Shown here in pieces: positions 14,922-22,875 of a stretch of 26,325 bases of DNA (its first letter is position 1; each line of letters opens with the position of its first letter). The notes beneath the pieces are model-generated. The model did not search any database and was not told where the DNA came from. It worked only from the letters and a program-made list of their open reading frames with translations. A program made the translations under genes and the position numbers. Source of the stretch: UBA4085 sp964556755 (GTDB lineage: Bacteria > Acidobacteriota > Aminicenantia > Aminicenantales > UBA4085); assembly GCA_964556755.1 (NCBI GenBank), contig CAZKXI010000032.1:1-26325 (forward strand), written 5' to 3'.

Positions 14922-16279
14922 GTGGGAGCTCCGTGGCGGGAAGGCGGGCGGCGGCGGCAGCCGACCGCTCCCAGGATGATGAGGGCAAGAAGACTCGAGG
15001 CCAGCCCGGCCGCGGCCAGAAGCTTGAGGAGATAGAGCCGCGGCAGCGGGAAATCGGCGTAGAGGAGCGTCGGCCGGGAGACGAAATTCCGCAGCCTCGA
15101 ATAGCCCCTGTTGCGGCCGTAGCCGAATTTGTAGGCCAGGATGGGCCGGCCGGAGAAATAGTCGCCTAAGGAAGCGGCGAAAGCCCCGCCGCCTTTCGTG
15201 GTCATGGCCCTCCAGACGGGATCGAAGACCCGCGCCTCGCAGCGGGAGATGGCCCCCGCGTCGAAGGCCTTTTTGACGCCGACGGCGTGCAGGAGCCTTC
15301 CTTCGGGATCGCGGACGTTGGCGATCCCCGACTGGGGATCGACGAAGATCCAGCTCCCCTCCTCGGGCAGCCAGCTCTCGCAGAAGTAGTGGCCGGTCAG
15401 CTTCAGGGGGCCGATCTTGCCGGCCATGTCGACGAGGCGCGTCTTGACGCCGGCGGCGTTGGCGAAGAGGTAATAGACGAGGGCTTTGTTCTCGCAGAAT
15501 CCCCGGCCGCGGCCGCTCGAAAGAAGCTCGTAGGTCTCAAGCGGCGAAGCGGCCTGCACGGCGTCCGACGGCGTGCCGCCGGCGTCTTGGAGCGCGTCGG
15601 CCACGAAGAGAAAGACCCTCTCGGCCCGCTCGAGGGCCGCGGCTTGCGAGGCCACGTCGGGCGGCAACAGCCGCCGGGCCTCCTCGAGGTCCGGATCGTC
15701 CGGCCGCAGACCGACCCACTCGTCGACGGCGCGGGGAGCCTTGCGGCTGACGGGCACGCTGGAAGATCTGAGCCAGTAGTTGTCGGGCCATGAAAGCCCG
15801 CTCGCGGCATAGGCTTCCTTGGGGTAGAAGTTGATGACCAGGCGGATTTCCTTGAGCAGGCGGACGCCCCGCGGGACGAGGAGCACGGCCGTGTCGCCCG
15901 GCCGGCCGGAGAATGAGATCTCGGGATAAGGGCCTTCGGAGATGACTCGCCCGTCCGCGGCATCGCGAATCTCCCAGGATGCGGCCTTGATGGCCGGCTT
16001 AAAAGAGAATCGAAGCCGCCGCGGCGCGACTTTTTGGACCTTCGAAACGACCGGAATCTCGGCCACGTCGTAGATCTCCCCTTCGGTGGCCTGGCGGCTG
16101 TGGAAGTCGACGACGTGAAAGCGGGGATCCTTGGCGTTGTTGACGACGCGCCTTGGACGCAGGGCGTAAGTGTCCCAATACATCCCGATGAGGGCGGCCA
16201 GGCTGAGAAGGGCGACGGCTTGGAGGACGGACAGGACCGTCCGCCTCCCGCCAGGTCTCCTCCCGTGCGATGGCGCCAA
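14918..16279 (-). CDS. Membrane-anchored transglutaminase-like protein
   Basis: 453 residues. Transmembrane helices lie near both ends (about 14-33 and 418-440), with the large middle part probably periplasmic. The transglutaminase core has C262 (GRGFCENKALVYY), H297 (TGHYFCESW) and D314 (WIFVDPQSG). Beta-rich sequence precedes it (about 75-150). The order of parts and the motifs NFYPKEAYAASG, DEWVG and GTPSD match the secreted paralogue at 6633-7766. It probably acts as a thiol peptidase or amidase on a cell-surface or incoming substrate. A TTG start is used (16277-16279) with GGAGGAAGG just upstream; no closer ATG has a comparable site. The 43-nt gap to the upstream Gfo/Idh gene is the largest in the run. 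Confidence 0.85.
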   Translation of the reverse strand: MAPSHGRRPGGRRTVLSVLQAVALLSLAALIGMYWDTYALRPRRVVNNAKDPRFHVVDFHSRQATEGEIYDVAEIPVVSKVQKVAPRRLRFSFKPAIKAASWEIRDAADGRVISEGPYPEISFSGRPGDTAVLLVPRGVRLLKEIRLVINFYPKEAYAASGLSWPDNYWLRSSSVPVSRKAPRAVDEWVGLRPDDPDLEEARRLLPPDVASQAAALERAERVFLFVADALQDAGGTPSDAVQAASPLETYELLSSGRGRGFCENKALVYYLFANAAGVKTRLVDMAGKIGPLKLTGHYFCESWLPEEGSWIFVDPQSGIANVRDPEGRLLHAVGVKKAFDAGAISRCEARVFDPVWRAMTTKGGGAFAASLGDYFSGRPILAYKFGYGRNRGYSRLRNFVSRPTLLYADFPLPRLYLLKLLAAAGLASSLLALIILGAVGCRRRPPSRHGAPT

Positions 16280-16322
16280 GTCCTTCCTCCCCGAAGGCCG
16301 GGACCCCTCTTTGCTCCGCCGT

Positions 16323-17351
16323 TCAGACGTTCAAGCTAATCTTCTCGGGCTTGCCGGAAGCCAGAGAGCGGTGGATCGCATCCAGGACGGCCGTGCTGCG
16401 CAGGCCGGCGCGGGCATCGACGTGCGGCTCGGTGTCATGCTCGATGGCGTAGACGAAGGCCCGCACCGCCGCCGGGAAGGCCCCCTGCCACTCCTCGAAG
16501 ACCTTGTAGTTGAGGAACGTCCGGGGGCAATCGAACTTCTCCTGCAGCAGGGCGTCGATGGCCTCGGCCTTGCGGTCGAGATGGAGCGAGCCGGCCGTGC
16601 CGATGATCTCCATGAAGGAGTCGGGCATGTACGGGCTCGTGTTCGGATAGATCCAAACGGCCTCGTAGACCGCCTGCTTGCCGCCGGCATAACCGACCAG
16701 CGACTGGATGCCGTCGTAGGTGTCGAAGCCCATCCCGGCCAGGACCTTCTTGGTCCCGCGGGCATAGGCCTCGACCGGATCGGCGTCGAACCACCAGGTC
16801 ATCAGGTCGATGTCGTGGCAGGACAGGAACCAGGCCGGGGTGGACTTGGCCGACCAGGACTTGATCATCTGGGTCGGGACCGAGATGGGGTTGTTCTTGC
16901 GGGCGAAGCCGATCTGCGGCTCGCCCAGCTTGCCGGCCTGGATCATCTCGCGCACCTTGTGGTAGGGCGAGAGCCAGCGGTGGTTGAAGTCGACTTGAAG
17001 CTTTTTGCCGGTCTCCCGGACGGCCCGGACCATCGCCTCGGCGTCGGCCTGGGACGTAGCCATGGGCTTTTCGACATAGACGTGGCAGCCGGCCCGCAGG
17101 GCGTCGACGGCCGGCTCGCGATGGAAGTCGTCGGGCGTCGCCACGGCCACCGCGTCGAGCTTCTCCTTCTCCAGCATATCCTTGTGGCTCGCGTAGAGGG
17201 ACGGGACGCCCAGCTCCCGGCCGAGGGCTTCGCGCCTCTCGGCCGCCGGATCGCAGACGGCCTTGATCTCGACGCCGGGGATATTCTTGAGGACGCGGCC
17301 GACCGCGCCGCCCATGATCCCCGCCCCGATGATGCCGAACGCATGGCTCAT
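16323..17351 (-). CDS. Gfo/Idh/MocA-family NAD(P)-dependent oxidoreductase
   Basis: 342 residues. The Rossmann loop is GAGIMG (9-14), the family Lys is in VEKPMA (E94-K95-P96), and the active-site motif CHDIDLMTWW (178-187) carries the catalytic His/Asp. Members oxidise or reduce sugars, inositols and sugar acids, or epimerise them through oxidation. Cytoplasmic, with no signal peptide. AAGGAG precedes the ATG. It sits 28 nt downstream of the zinc dehydrogenase gene, so two different sugar/polyol oxidoreductases are made from the same message. Substrate not readable. Confidence 0.93.
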   Translation of the reverse strand: MSHAFGIIGAGIMGGAVGRVLKNIPGVEIKAVCDPAAERREALGRELGVPSLYASHKDMLEKEKLDAVAVATPDDFHREPAVDALRAGCHVYVEKPMATSQADAEAMVRAVRETGKKLQVDFNHRWLSPYHKVREMIQAGKLGEPQIGFARKNNPISVPTQMIKSWSAKSTPAWFLSCHDIDLMTWWFDADPVEAYARGTKKVLAGMGFDTYDGIQSLVGYAGGKQAVYEAVWIYPNTSPYMPDSFMEIIGTAGSLHLDRKAEAIDALLQEKFDCPRTFLNYKVFEEWQGAFPAAVRAFVYAIEHDTEPHVDARAGLRSTAVLDAIHRSLASGKPEKISLNV

Positions 17352-17379
17352 GGCTCTCTCCTTCCTGGTCGTTCCCCGG

Positions 17380-18438
17380 TCAGGGGATGAAGACGCCCTT
17401 GAGGCCGGCCTTGCTCTCCAGGGCGTCGAAGATCTCCCGCCAGCGGTCCAGCCCGCCCGTGTGGGTCAGGAGCGGCCGGACATCGATACGCCGGGTGTCG
17501 AGGAAGCGGATGGCCCGGTCCCAGGACGTATAGGACGTGGACATATTGAAGACGAAGTCGATGGCCTTCTTCATGGCCGTCTCGTAGGGAAAGGAGACCG
17601 CCGGCCGCCCCGTGAGGCCGATCGCCGCGACCCGGCCCTTCTTGCGGACAAGCCGCACGGCCAGCCCGATGCCGCCCTCTGAGCCGCTGGCTTCGACGAC
17701 CAAGTCGGCCCCCCCCCCGCCCGTGAAAGCGGCGGCGGCCGCCGCGACATCGTCTCTCTCGACGTTCCAGACGGCATCGATCGCGGCGATCCCGCGAGCC
17801 GCGGGCAGGCGGACGGCTTCGTCGGCGTTGGTTCCGGCCACGGCCACCCGGGCCGCGCCGGCCGCCTTGGCCGCCATGGCCGCCATGAGGCCGATCGGCC
17901 CCGGACCGACGACGACGACCGCGTCCGCAGGCTCGACCCGGCCGCGCTCGAGCACGTCGTGGACGACATTGGCCGCCGGCTCGACAAGGGCGGCCTCCTC
18001 GAAGGGCATGCCGTCGGGGATGCGGTGCAGGAGGGCCGGCTCGGGGTAGCGCATGAAGCGGGCGAAGCAGCCGTCGATGCCCCAGCCCGGCGAGCGCTTG
18101 GAAGCGCAGAGCTGGCGGCTCCCGGTCCGGCAGAGCCGGCAGGTCCCGCAGGCCAGGGTGTGCGGCTCGCCCACGACGCGATCTCCCACGGCCCAGCCCC
18201 GGACGTCGGGGCCCGCCGCGGCGATGACGCCGGCGAACTCGTGGCCCAGGATGACCGGCGGCCAGTAGGGGAACTCGTCATGGAGGATGTGGAGGTCGGT
18301 GCCGCAGATGCCGGCGGCCTTGACCTCGATGAGGACCTCGCCGGCGCCGATCTCCGGGACCGGGACGTCCCGCAGCTCGACGAGTCCCTCGCCCTTGGCC
18401 GTCTTGACCAGCGCCTTCATGGTCGGCTTTTCAGACAT
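17380..18438 (-). CDS. Zinc-dependent alcohol/polyol dehydrogenase (MDR family)
   Basis: 352 residues of the medium-chain zinc dehydrogenase family (threonine, sorbitol or L-iditol dehydrogenase type). Catalytic zinc ligands are C45 (GICGTDLH), H66-E67 (GHEFAG) and E153. Structural zinc cysteines are C97, C100, C103 and C111. The NAD-binding loop is GPGPIG (178-183). It oxidises a secondary alcohol of a sugar, polyol or hydroxy amino acid in the cytoplasm. The start overlaps the stop of the M20 gene by 8 bp; an internal ATG at 18420 (MKALVKTAKG) is an alternative start that matches how many relatives begin. The coding strand contains a run of ten G at 17709-17718, which encodes a poly-Gly turn. 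Confidence 0.93.
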   Translation of the reverse strand: MSEKPTMKALVKTAKGEGLVELRDVPVPEIGAGEVLIEVKAAGICGTDLHILHDEFPYWPPVILGHEFAGVIAAAGPDVRGWAVGDRVVGEPHTLACGTCRLCRTGSRQLCASKRSPGWGIDGCFARFMRYPEPALLHRIPDGMPFEEAALVEPAANVVHDVLERGRVEPADAVVVVGPGPIGLMAAMAAKAAGAARVAVAGTNADEAVRLPAARGIAAIDAVWNVERDDVAAAAAAFTGGGGADLVVEASGSEGGIGLAVRLVRKKGRVAAIGLTGRPAVSFPYETAMKKAIDFVFNMSTSYTSWDRAIRFLDTRRIDVRPLLTHTGGLDRWREIFDALESKAGLKGVFIP

Positions 18439-19660
18439 GTTCGAGCCCGCTCCAAAGATCGATGAATCGGATCAGAGCCACGGCCGCCCTTTTGACGTCG
18501 TCGACGGCGATCCCCTCGTCCCGGCCGTGCGCCGTCGCGATGGAGCCGGGACCGAAGACGACGGTCGGGATGCCCAGGCCGGCCGAGTATCGCCAGGCAT
18601 CGCATGAGGCGTTCATGAAGGCCGGCCCCGAAGGGAGACCGGCATCGCGGCAGGCCGCCAGCAGCGCTTGCGGCAAGGAATGATTCTCGGCAAGGCTGGA
18701 CGGGTCGTTGCGCAGCATGGTGAAGCGGATCTCGGCCCGGAAAGGACGGATGGCCCGCTCGAGGCGGGCCTGGATGTCCCGACGATCGAAGGGAGGCAGG
18801 AATCCGAAGACGCCCTTCAGGACGGCCTCGTCGGGCGCCGCCGCCGGCCAGACGCCCGAGTGAAGCATGCCGAATGTGCAGGGGGCAGGGTCGGGGTGGA
18901 TGGCGATCTCGGGAACGGCCTGACGCGACGCGGCCAGCGTCTCTTCGCGGACCTTCTCGATGGCGCCCATAGCCGCGATCGCCTCCTTGAGCGCGCTCAC
19001 GGTTGTGCCGGGACTTCCGCTATGGCCGGCGATACCCGAGCATCGGACCTCGAACCAGACCGCCCCGCGGACGAGATGGACGACCTGGAGGTCCGTCGGC
19101 TCGAGGACGATCGCGCCGTCGGCCGCCAAGCCGTTCCGCTGCACCAGCAGGGCTCCGTTGCCGCCGCACTCCTCCTCGATGACGAAGTCCGCGGTCAGGT
19201 CGCCGCCGGGCCGCAGGCCCGCATCGGCGAGCGCCTTGAAGACAAGCCAGAGGACGGCCGCCTGCCCTTTGGCGTCGCAGGCCCCGCGGCCGAAGAGCCG
19301 GCCGTCCTCGATGCGGGCTTTGAAAGGCTCGACCTGTCCGGGAGTGGGGGGCACCACGTCCAGGTGGGTATTGAGGGCCAGGCTGCGGCCGGCGCCGCGG
19401 CCCCCGAAGCGGGCCCGCAGATTGGCCTCGCCCGTGTAGCGGAAGCCGTCGAGCGGAAAGGAGTAGTCGGGATCGTCCCGGATCGAATCGGGCACGGGGA
19501 CGAGCTCCACCTGGTCGGCCAGGCCTTCCAGCCGCGATCGGAGAAACCGGGCCGGGCCCATCTCTTCCCCCCGCACTGAGGGAATCTCGATGAGGCCGCG
19601 CAGGACGTCCAGCGCTCCGCCGAGATTCTCCTCGACGGCCCGCGAAACCCTCTCGTCCAT
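18431..19660 (-). CDS. M20-family deacylase (ArgE/DapE type)
   Basis: 409 residues. Zinc ligands and catalytic residues are visible: H99 and D101 (NTHLDVV), bridging D129 (GACDAKGQAA), the base pair E163-E164 (IEEECGG), E187 (LEPTD) and a late His in TAHGRDEG (about 377). A dimerisation domain (about 200-310) lies between the halves. Members remove acyl groups from N-acyl amino acids or split dipeptides; the substrate here is unknown. It is the first gene of the eleven-gene minus-strand run, 150 bp from the divergent aminotransferase gene. The order deacylase plus aminotransferase suggests an N-acylated amine is unmasked and then transaminated. Confidence 0.92.
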   Translation of the reverse strand: MDERVSRAVEENLGGALDVLRGLIEIPSVRGEEMGPARFLRSRLEGLADQVELVPVPDSIRDDPDYSFPLDGFRYTGEANLRARFGGRGAGRSLALNTHLDVVPPTPGQVEPFKARIEDGRLFGRGACDAKGQAAVLWLVFKALADAGLRPGGDLTADFVIEEECGGNGALLVQRNGLAADGAIVLEPTDLQVVHLVRGAVWFEVRCSGIAGHSGSPGTTVSALKEAIAAMGAIEKVREETLAASRQAVPEIAIHPDPAPCTFGMLHSGVWPAAAPDEAVLKGVFGFLPPFDRRDIQARLERAIRPFRAEIRFTMLRNDPSSLAENHSLPQALLAACRDAGLPSGPAFMNASCDAWRYSAGLGIPTVVFGPGSIATAHGRDEGIAVDDVKRAAVALIRFIDLWSGLEHV

Positions 19661-19669
19661 GATGGCCTG

Positions 19670-19675
19670 ATTCTA
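19670..19675 (-). promoter_or_regulatory. Possible -10 box for the eleven-gene run
   Basis: TAGAAT on the minus strand lies only 9 nt before the M20 start codon, so the message would be almost leaderless. The matching -35 position reads TGGCCG and is poor. The remaining divergent gap (19661-19810) is GC-rich, with no clear operator or second promoter. Confidence 0.25.
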
Positions 19676-19810
19676 GCACTCCGGGACGGGCGCGGCCAGC
19701 GTCGCGCGCCGGCCCGCGGCCCGCCGGGACGCCCTCTCCAGCGGCTTGACGGAGCCGGCGGGCGCGAAGAGAATAAGCCCAGAACACCCGCCCGCGACGA
19801 GGAGCCGATC

Positions 19811-21103
19811 ATGACCCGTTCCCGGCCCAAAACCCAAGAGCTTCTGGAGCTGTCCCGGACCTACGAGCCGGAGTGCATGAACTGGCAGGCGCCGGTCGTC
19901 TGGGACCACGCCGCGGGAGCCGAGATCTGGGACGTCGACGGCAAGCGCTACATCGATTGGACCTCGGGCGTCTTGGTCGCCAACGTCGGGCACGCCCACC
20001 CGGTCATGGCCAAGGCCTTGGCGGACCAGGCCGCGAGGCTCCTGAACACCTTCGATTTTCCCACGCCGGAGAGACTGCGGCTGGCCGAGAGGATCGTGCG
20101 GGCCGCGCCGGCGCACCTGGACAAGGTCATCTTCCTGACCACCGGCTCCGAGGCCATGGACGCGGCCATGCGCCTGGCCAAGCGGTTCAGCGGCAAGCAC
20201 GAGATCGTCTCATTCTGGGGAGGCTTCCACGGCCGGACCTTCGGGCCCATGAGCCAGAGCGGCATCCCCAAGATCCGGAGCGGCTATGGGCCGCTCGTTC
20301 CGGGCGTGATCCTGGCGCCTTACCCCTACTGCTACCGCTGCCCCTTCGGCAGGACCCATCCGGAATGCGATTTTTTCTGCCTGTCGTTCCTGGACCAGGC
20401 CGTCGCGGTCCAGTCCTCGGGATCTCTGGCCGCCGTCATGGTCGAGCCGTATCAAGGCACGGCCGGATTCGTCTTTCCGCCGGCGGGATGGCTGAAGAAG
20501 CTGGAGACTTGGGCCAAAAACAGGGGCCTCCTCTTCATCCTCGACGAGGTCCAGTCCTCCTACGGCCGCACCGGGACGATGTGGGCCCTGGAGCACGAGT
20601 CGCTTCAGCCCGACATCCTCGTCCTCGGCAAGGGGATCGGGAGCGGAGCGCCCATCGCGGCGCTTCTGACCGGCGCCAAGATCTTCGCCTGCCTCGAGCG
20701 GGGCGAGATGTCATCGACACTGGGCGGGAACCCGCTGAGCTGCGCCGGCGCGCTGGCCGTCCTCGACATCATCGAGAGCGAGGGACTCGCGGCGAAGGCG
20801 GCACGCAATGGCGCCTATCTCCATAACCGCCTCTTGGAGCTTAAGGCCAAGCACCCCGTGATCGGCGACGTCCGCGGCATGGGCCTCGTCTACGGCATCG
20901 AGTTCGTTCTCGACCGCAAGACCAAGGAGCCGGCCACGGACCTGGCCAAGACCGTCGTCCTCAAGTGCGTGGAGCGGGGTCTGATGTGCGGCAAGCTCGG
21001 CCTGCACGGCAACGTCATGAGGGTGGCTCCGCCGCTGGTCATCACGCCGGAGCTGCTGGACGAGTCGCTGGCCATCCTGGACGGCGTCCTCGCGGAGCTG
21101 TGA
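19811..21103 (+). CDS. Class III PLP aminotransferase (GABA-aminotransferase-like)
   Basis: 430 residues, fold-type I, subgroup II (ornithine/GABA/beta-alanine aminotransferases and some amino-acid racemases). Key positions are TGSEA (111-115), FHGRT (139-143), D245 in LDEVQSSYGRTG, and the PLP lysine K274 in LGKGIGSG. A Cys-rich loop with C174, C177, C186 and C190 is found in a subset of the family and may bind metal or form disulfides. It transfers the omega-amino group of an amine or amino acid to a 2-oxo acid. GAGGAG (19799-19804) precedes the ATG by 6 nt. It diverges from the M20-led run and is coupled (TGATG) to a symporter gene, so an imported compound is its likely substrate. Confidence 0.93.
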   Translation: MTRSRPKTQELLELSRTYEPECMNWQAPVVWDHAAGAEIWDVDGKRYIDWTSGVLVANVGHAHPVMAKALADQAARLLNTFDFPTPERLRLAERIVRAAPAHLDKVIFLTTGSEAMDAAMRLAKRFSGKHEIVSFWGGFHGRTFGPMSQSGIPKIRSGYGPLVPGVILAPYPYCYRCPFGRTHPECDFFCLSFLDQAVAVQSSGSLAAVMVEPYQGTAGFVFPPAGWLKKLETWAKNRGLLFILDEVQSSYGRTGTMWALEHESLQPDILVLGKGIGSGAPIAALLTGAKIFACLERGEMSSTLGGNPLSCAGALAVLDIIESEGLAAKAARNGAYLHNRLLELKAKHPVIGDVRGMGLVYGIEFVLDRKTKEPATDLAKTVVLKCVERGLMCGKLGLHGNVMRVAPPLVITPELLDESLAILDGVLAEL

Positions 21104-22875
21104 TGGAGGCCCAGGGCATCCGGCTGCCCGACTATCTGGTCATCCTGGCCTATTTCCTGGTCGTCGTCGGCGTCGGCTTGGGCTCGGCCCGCTACATTCG
21201 GCGGGCCAAGGACTATTTCGCGGCCGGCAACGTCATGCCCTGGTGGCTGGCCGGGACATCGTTCTACAAGGCCTCGTTCAGCGCCCTGCTCTTCGTCATC
21301 TATAACGAGATCGCCTACAAGTACGGCCTGGTCGCCGTGGTCATCCTCTGGATCAGCCCGCTGTGCATCGTCCTGGGCGGACTGCTGACCGCGCGCCGCT
21401 GGCGGCGGGCCCGGGTCATGACCCCGCTCGGCTTCATGGAGCGCCGCTACAGCCCCACCGTGCACCAGGTCTTCGTCTGGACCGGCCTGCCGCTGCGGCT
21501 GTTCGACAACGCCCTGAAGATCCTCTCGACGTCCATCATCTTCGCCGTGGCCCTGAGGGAGCTGGGGCTCTCGATCACCGGCTTCATGGCCGTTATCGGC
21601 CTGGTCATGATCCTCTACTCCTTCCTGGGCGGACAGATGACGGTCATGATCACCGACTTCGTCAACGTCTCCATCCTGGCCGTCTCGGTCCTCACGCTGT
21701 TCGTCCTGACCTTGGGCCGGATCGGAAACCTGGGCGCCTTCGTCCGCGCCCTCCCCGCGGGCTTCTTCAATCCCGCCCCCGAGCCCTACGGCTGGTCCTA
21801 CCTGGTCTTCACCGTCTTCCTGGTCACCCTCCTGACCTACAACGCCAGCTGGGCCCTGGTCCAGAAGTACAACACCCTGCGCAGCGAGAAGGAGATCGGC
21901 AAGATGATCGGCCTGATCGCCGGCCTGATGTTCGTCATGCCGCCGATCTTCTTCCTGCCGGGCATCGCGGCCCGGGTCCTGCTGCCGGAGATCGGCAACG
22001 CCAAGGAGGTCTACGCCCTAATCAGCCTGAAGATCCTGCCGGTCGGCATGATGGGGCTGGTCCTGGCCTCGGTCATCAGCTCGACGATGTCTACCCTGGG
22101 CTCGGAGTTCAACACCCTGTCGGGCATCCTGACCCGCGACTTCTTCAAGAAGAGGATCCGACCGGATCTTTCGGAGCGCCAGGAGATCTTCGCCGGCCGT
22201 GCCTTCACGGTGGTCATCGGGACGGTCACCGTGCTGCTGGCCCTGCTCTTCAACGCCCTGCAGGGCTTCAACCTGATGGACATCATGTTCCGCGTCTTCA
22301 GCGCTTTCGGACCGGCCACCATGATCCCGCTGATCTTCGGCCTTCTCTTCCGGAGATTCAACGCCCGCGGCGCCCTCTGGGGATTGGCGGCCGGCTGCGC
22401 GACGGGCGTCGTCCTGGTTCTGACGAACTTCTTCCTGGTCCAGGCCTACGCGGAGGCGATGAAAGCCGATCCGAGGCTGGAGTTCTGGCTCCGCAGCGGC
22501 TGGAATTCCGCGGCGACCGTCGTCAGCGTGGCGGCCACGATCCTGGGGATGAAGCTGGGAACGGACTCGCGGCCGACGCCGGGAGCCGAGCAGGAGCGGG
22601 TCGAGGCCTTCTTCGCCGACCTGCGGCGGCCCTTCCTGCAGGAGGGAACCGGGAGCGGCATGCCCTCTCCGTTCGCGATCATCGGCTTCATGCTGGCCCT
22701 GTTCGGAATCCTGGTTGCGGCCGTCGCCGTCCTCGTCTTAACCGTCTACAAGAACCCCGCCGCTTTCCGCGTCGACCTTGCCGCGGCCGGGGCCCTGATC
22801 GCCATGGGCCTGCTCATGCGCCTGGGCCGACGGAAGCATGAACGGCCGTTCGCACAGGAAGGAGACAAGCCATGA
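21103..22875 (+). CDS. Sodium:solute symporter (SSS family)
   Basis: 590 residues with about 13 hydrophobic helices, of the SSS/LeuT-fold family of Na+-coupled importers for sugars, sugar acids, amino acids and related solutes. Supporting features are the first helix LPDYLVILAYFLVVVGVG, the following RRAKDYFAAGNVMPWWLAG signature, the helix with FLGGQMTVMITDFVN, and VISSTMSTLGSEFNTLSGIL (the Ser/Thr-rich Na2-site helix). The ATG shares one base with the aminotransferase stop, and the coding end overlaps the aldo/keto reductase start by 4 bp. It provides uptake for the locus. The substrate cannot be read. Confidence 0.93.
   Translation: MEAQGIRLPDYLVILAYFLVVVGVGLGSARYIRRAKDYFAAGNVMPWWLAGTSFYKASFSALLFVIYNEIAYKYGLVAVVILWISPLCIVLGGLLTARRWRRARVMTPLGFMERRYSPTVHQVFVWTGLPLRLFDNALKILSTSIIFAVALRELGLSITGFMAVIGLVMILYSFLGGQMTVMITDFVNVSILAVSVLTLFVLTLGRIGNLGAFVRALPAGFFNPAPEPYGWSYLVFTVFLVTLLTYNASWALVQKYNTLRSEKEIGKMIGLIAGLMFVMPPIFFLPGIAARVLLPEIGNAKEVYALISLKILPVGMMGLVLASVISSTMSTLGSEFNTLSGILTRDFFKKRIRPDLSERQEIFAGRAFTVVIGTVTVLLALLFNALQGFNLMDIMFRVFSAFGPATMIPLIFGLLFRRFNARGALWGLAAGCATGVVLVLTNFFLVQAYAEAMKADPRLEFWLRSGWNSAATVVSVAATILGMKLGTDSRPTPGAEQERVEAFFADLRRPFLQEGTGSGMPSPFAIIGFMLALFGILVAAVAVLVLTVYKNPAAFRVDLAAAGALIAMGLLMRLGRRKHERPFAQEGDKP

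Noticed and set aside
14239..14988. N-terminal extension of the lyase frame back to 14988
   Set aside because: It overlaps the RraA-like gene out of frame and has no family similarity. The ATG at 14238 has a GGAG ribosome site.
19661..19810. GC-rich imperfect palindromic stretches in the divergent gap as possible operators
   Set aside because: The pairings are short and expected by chance at this G+C. No repeated half-site was found and no regulator gene is adjacent.
20965..21102. Upstream extension of the symporter frame
   Set aside because: It lies inside the aminotransferase gene. The ATG at 21103 follows directly on its stop and begins the first transmembrane helix.
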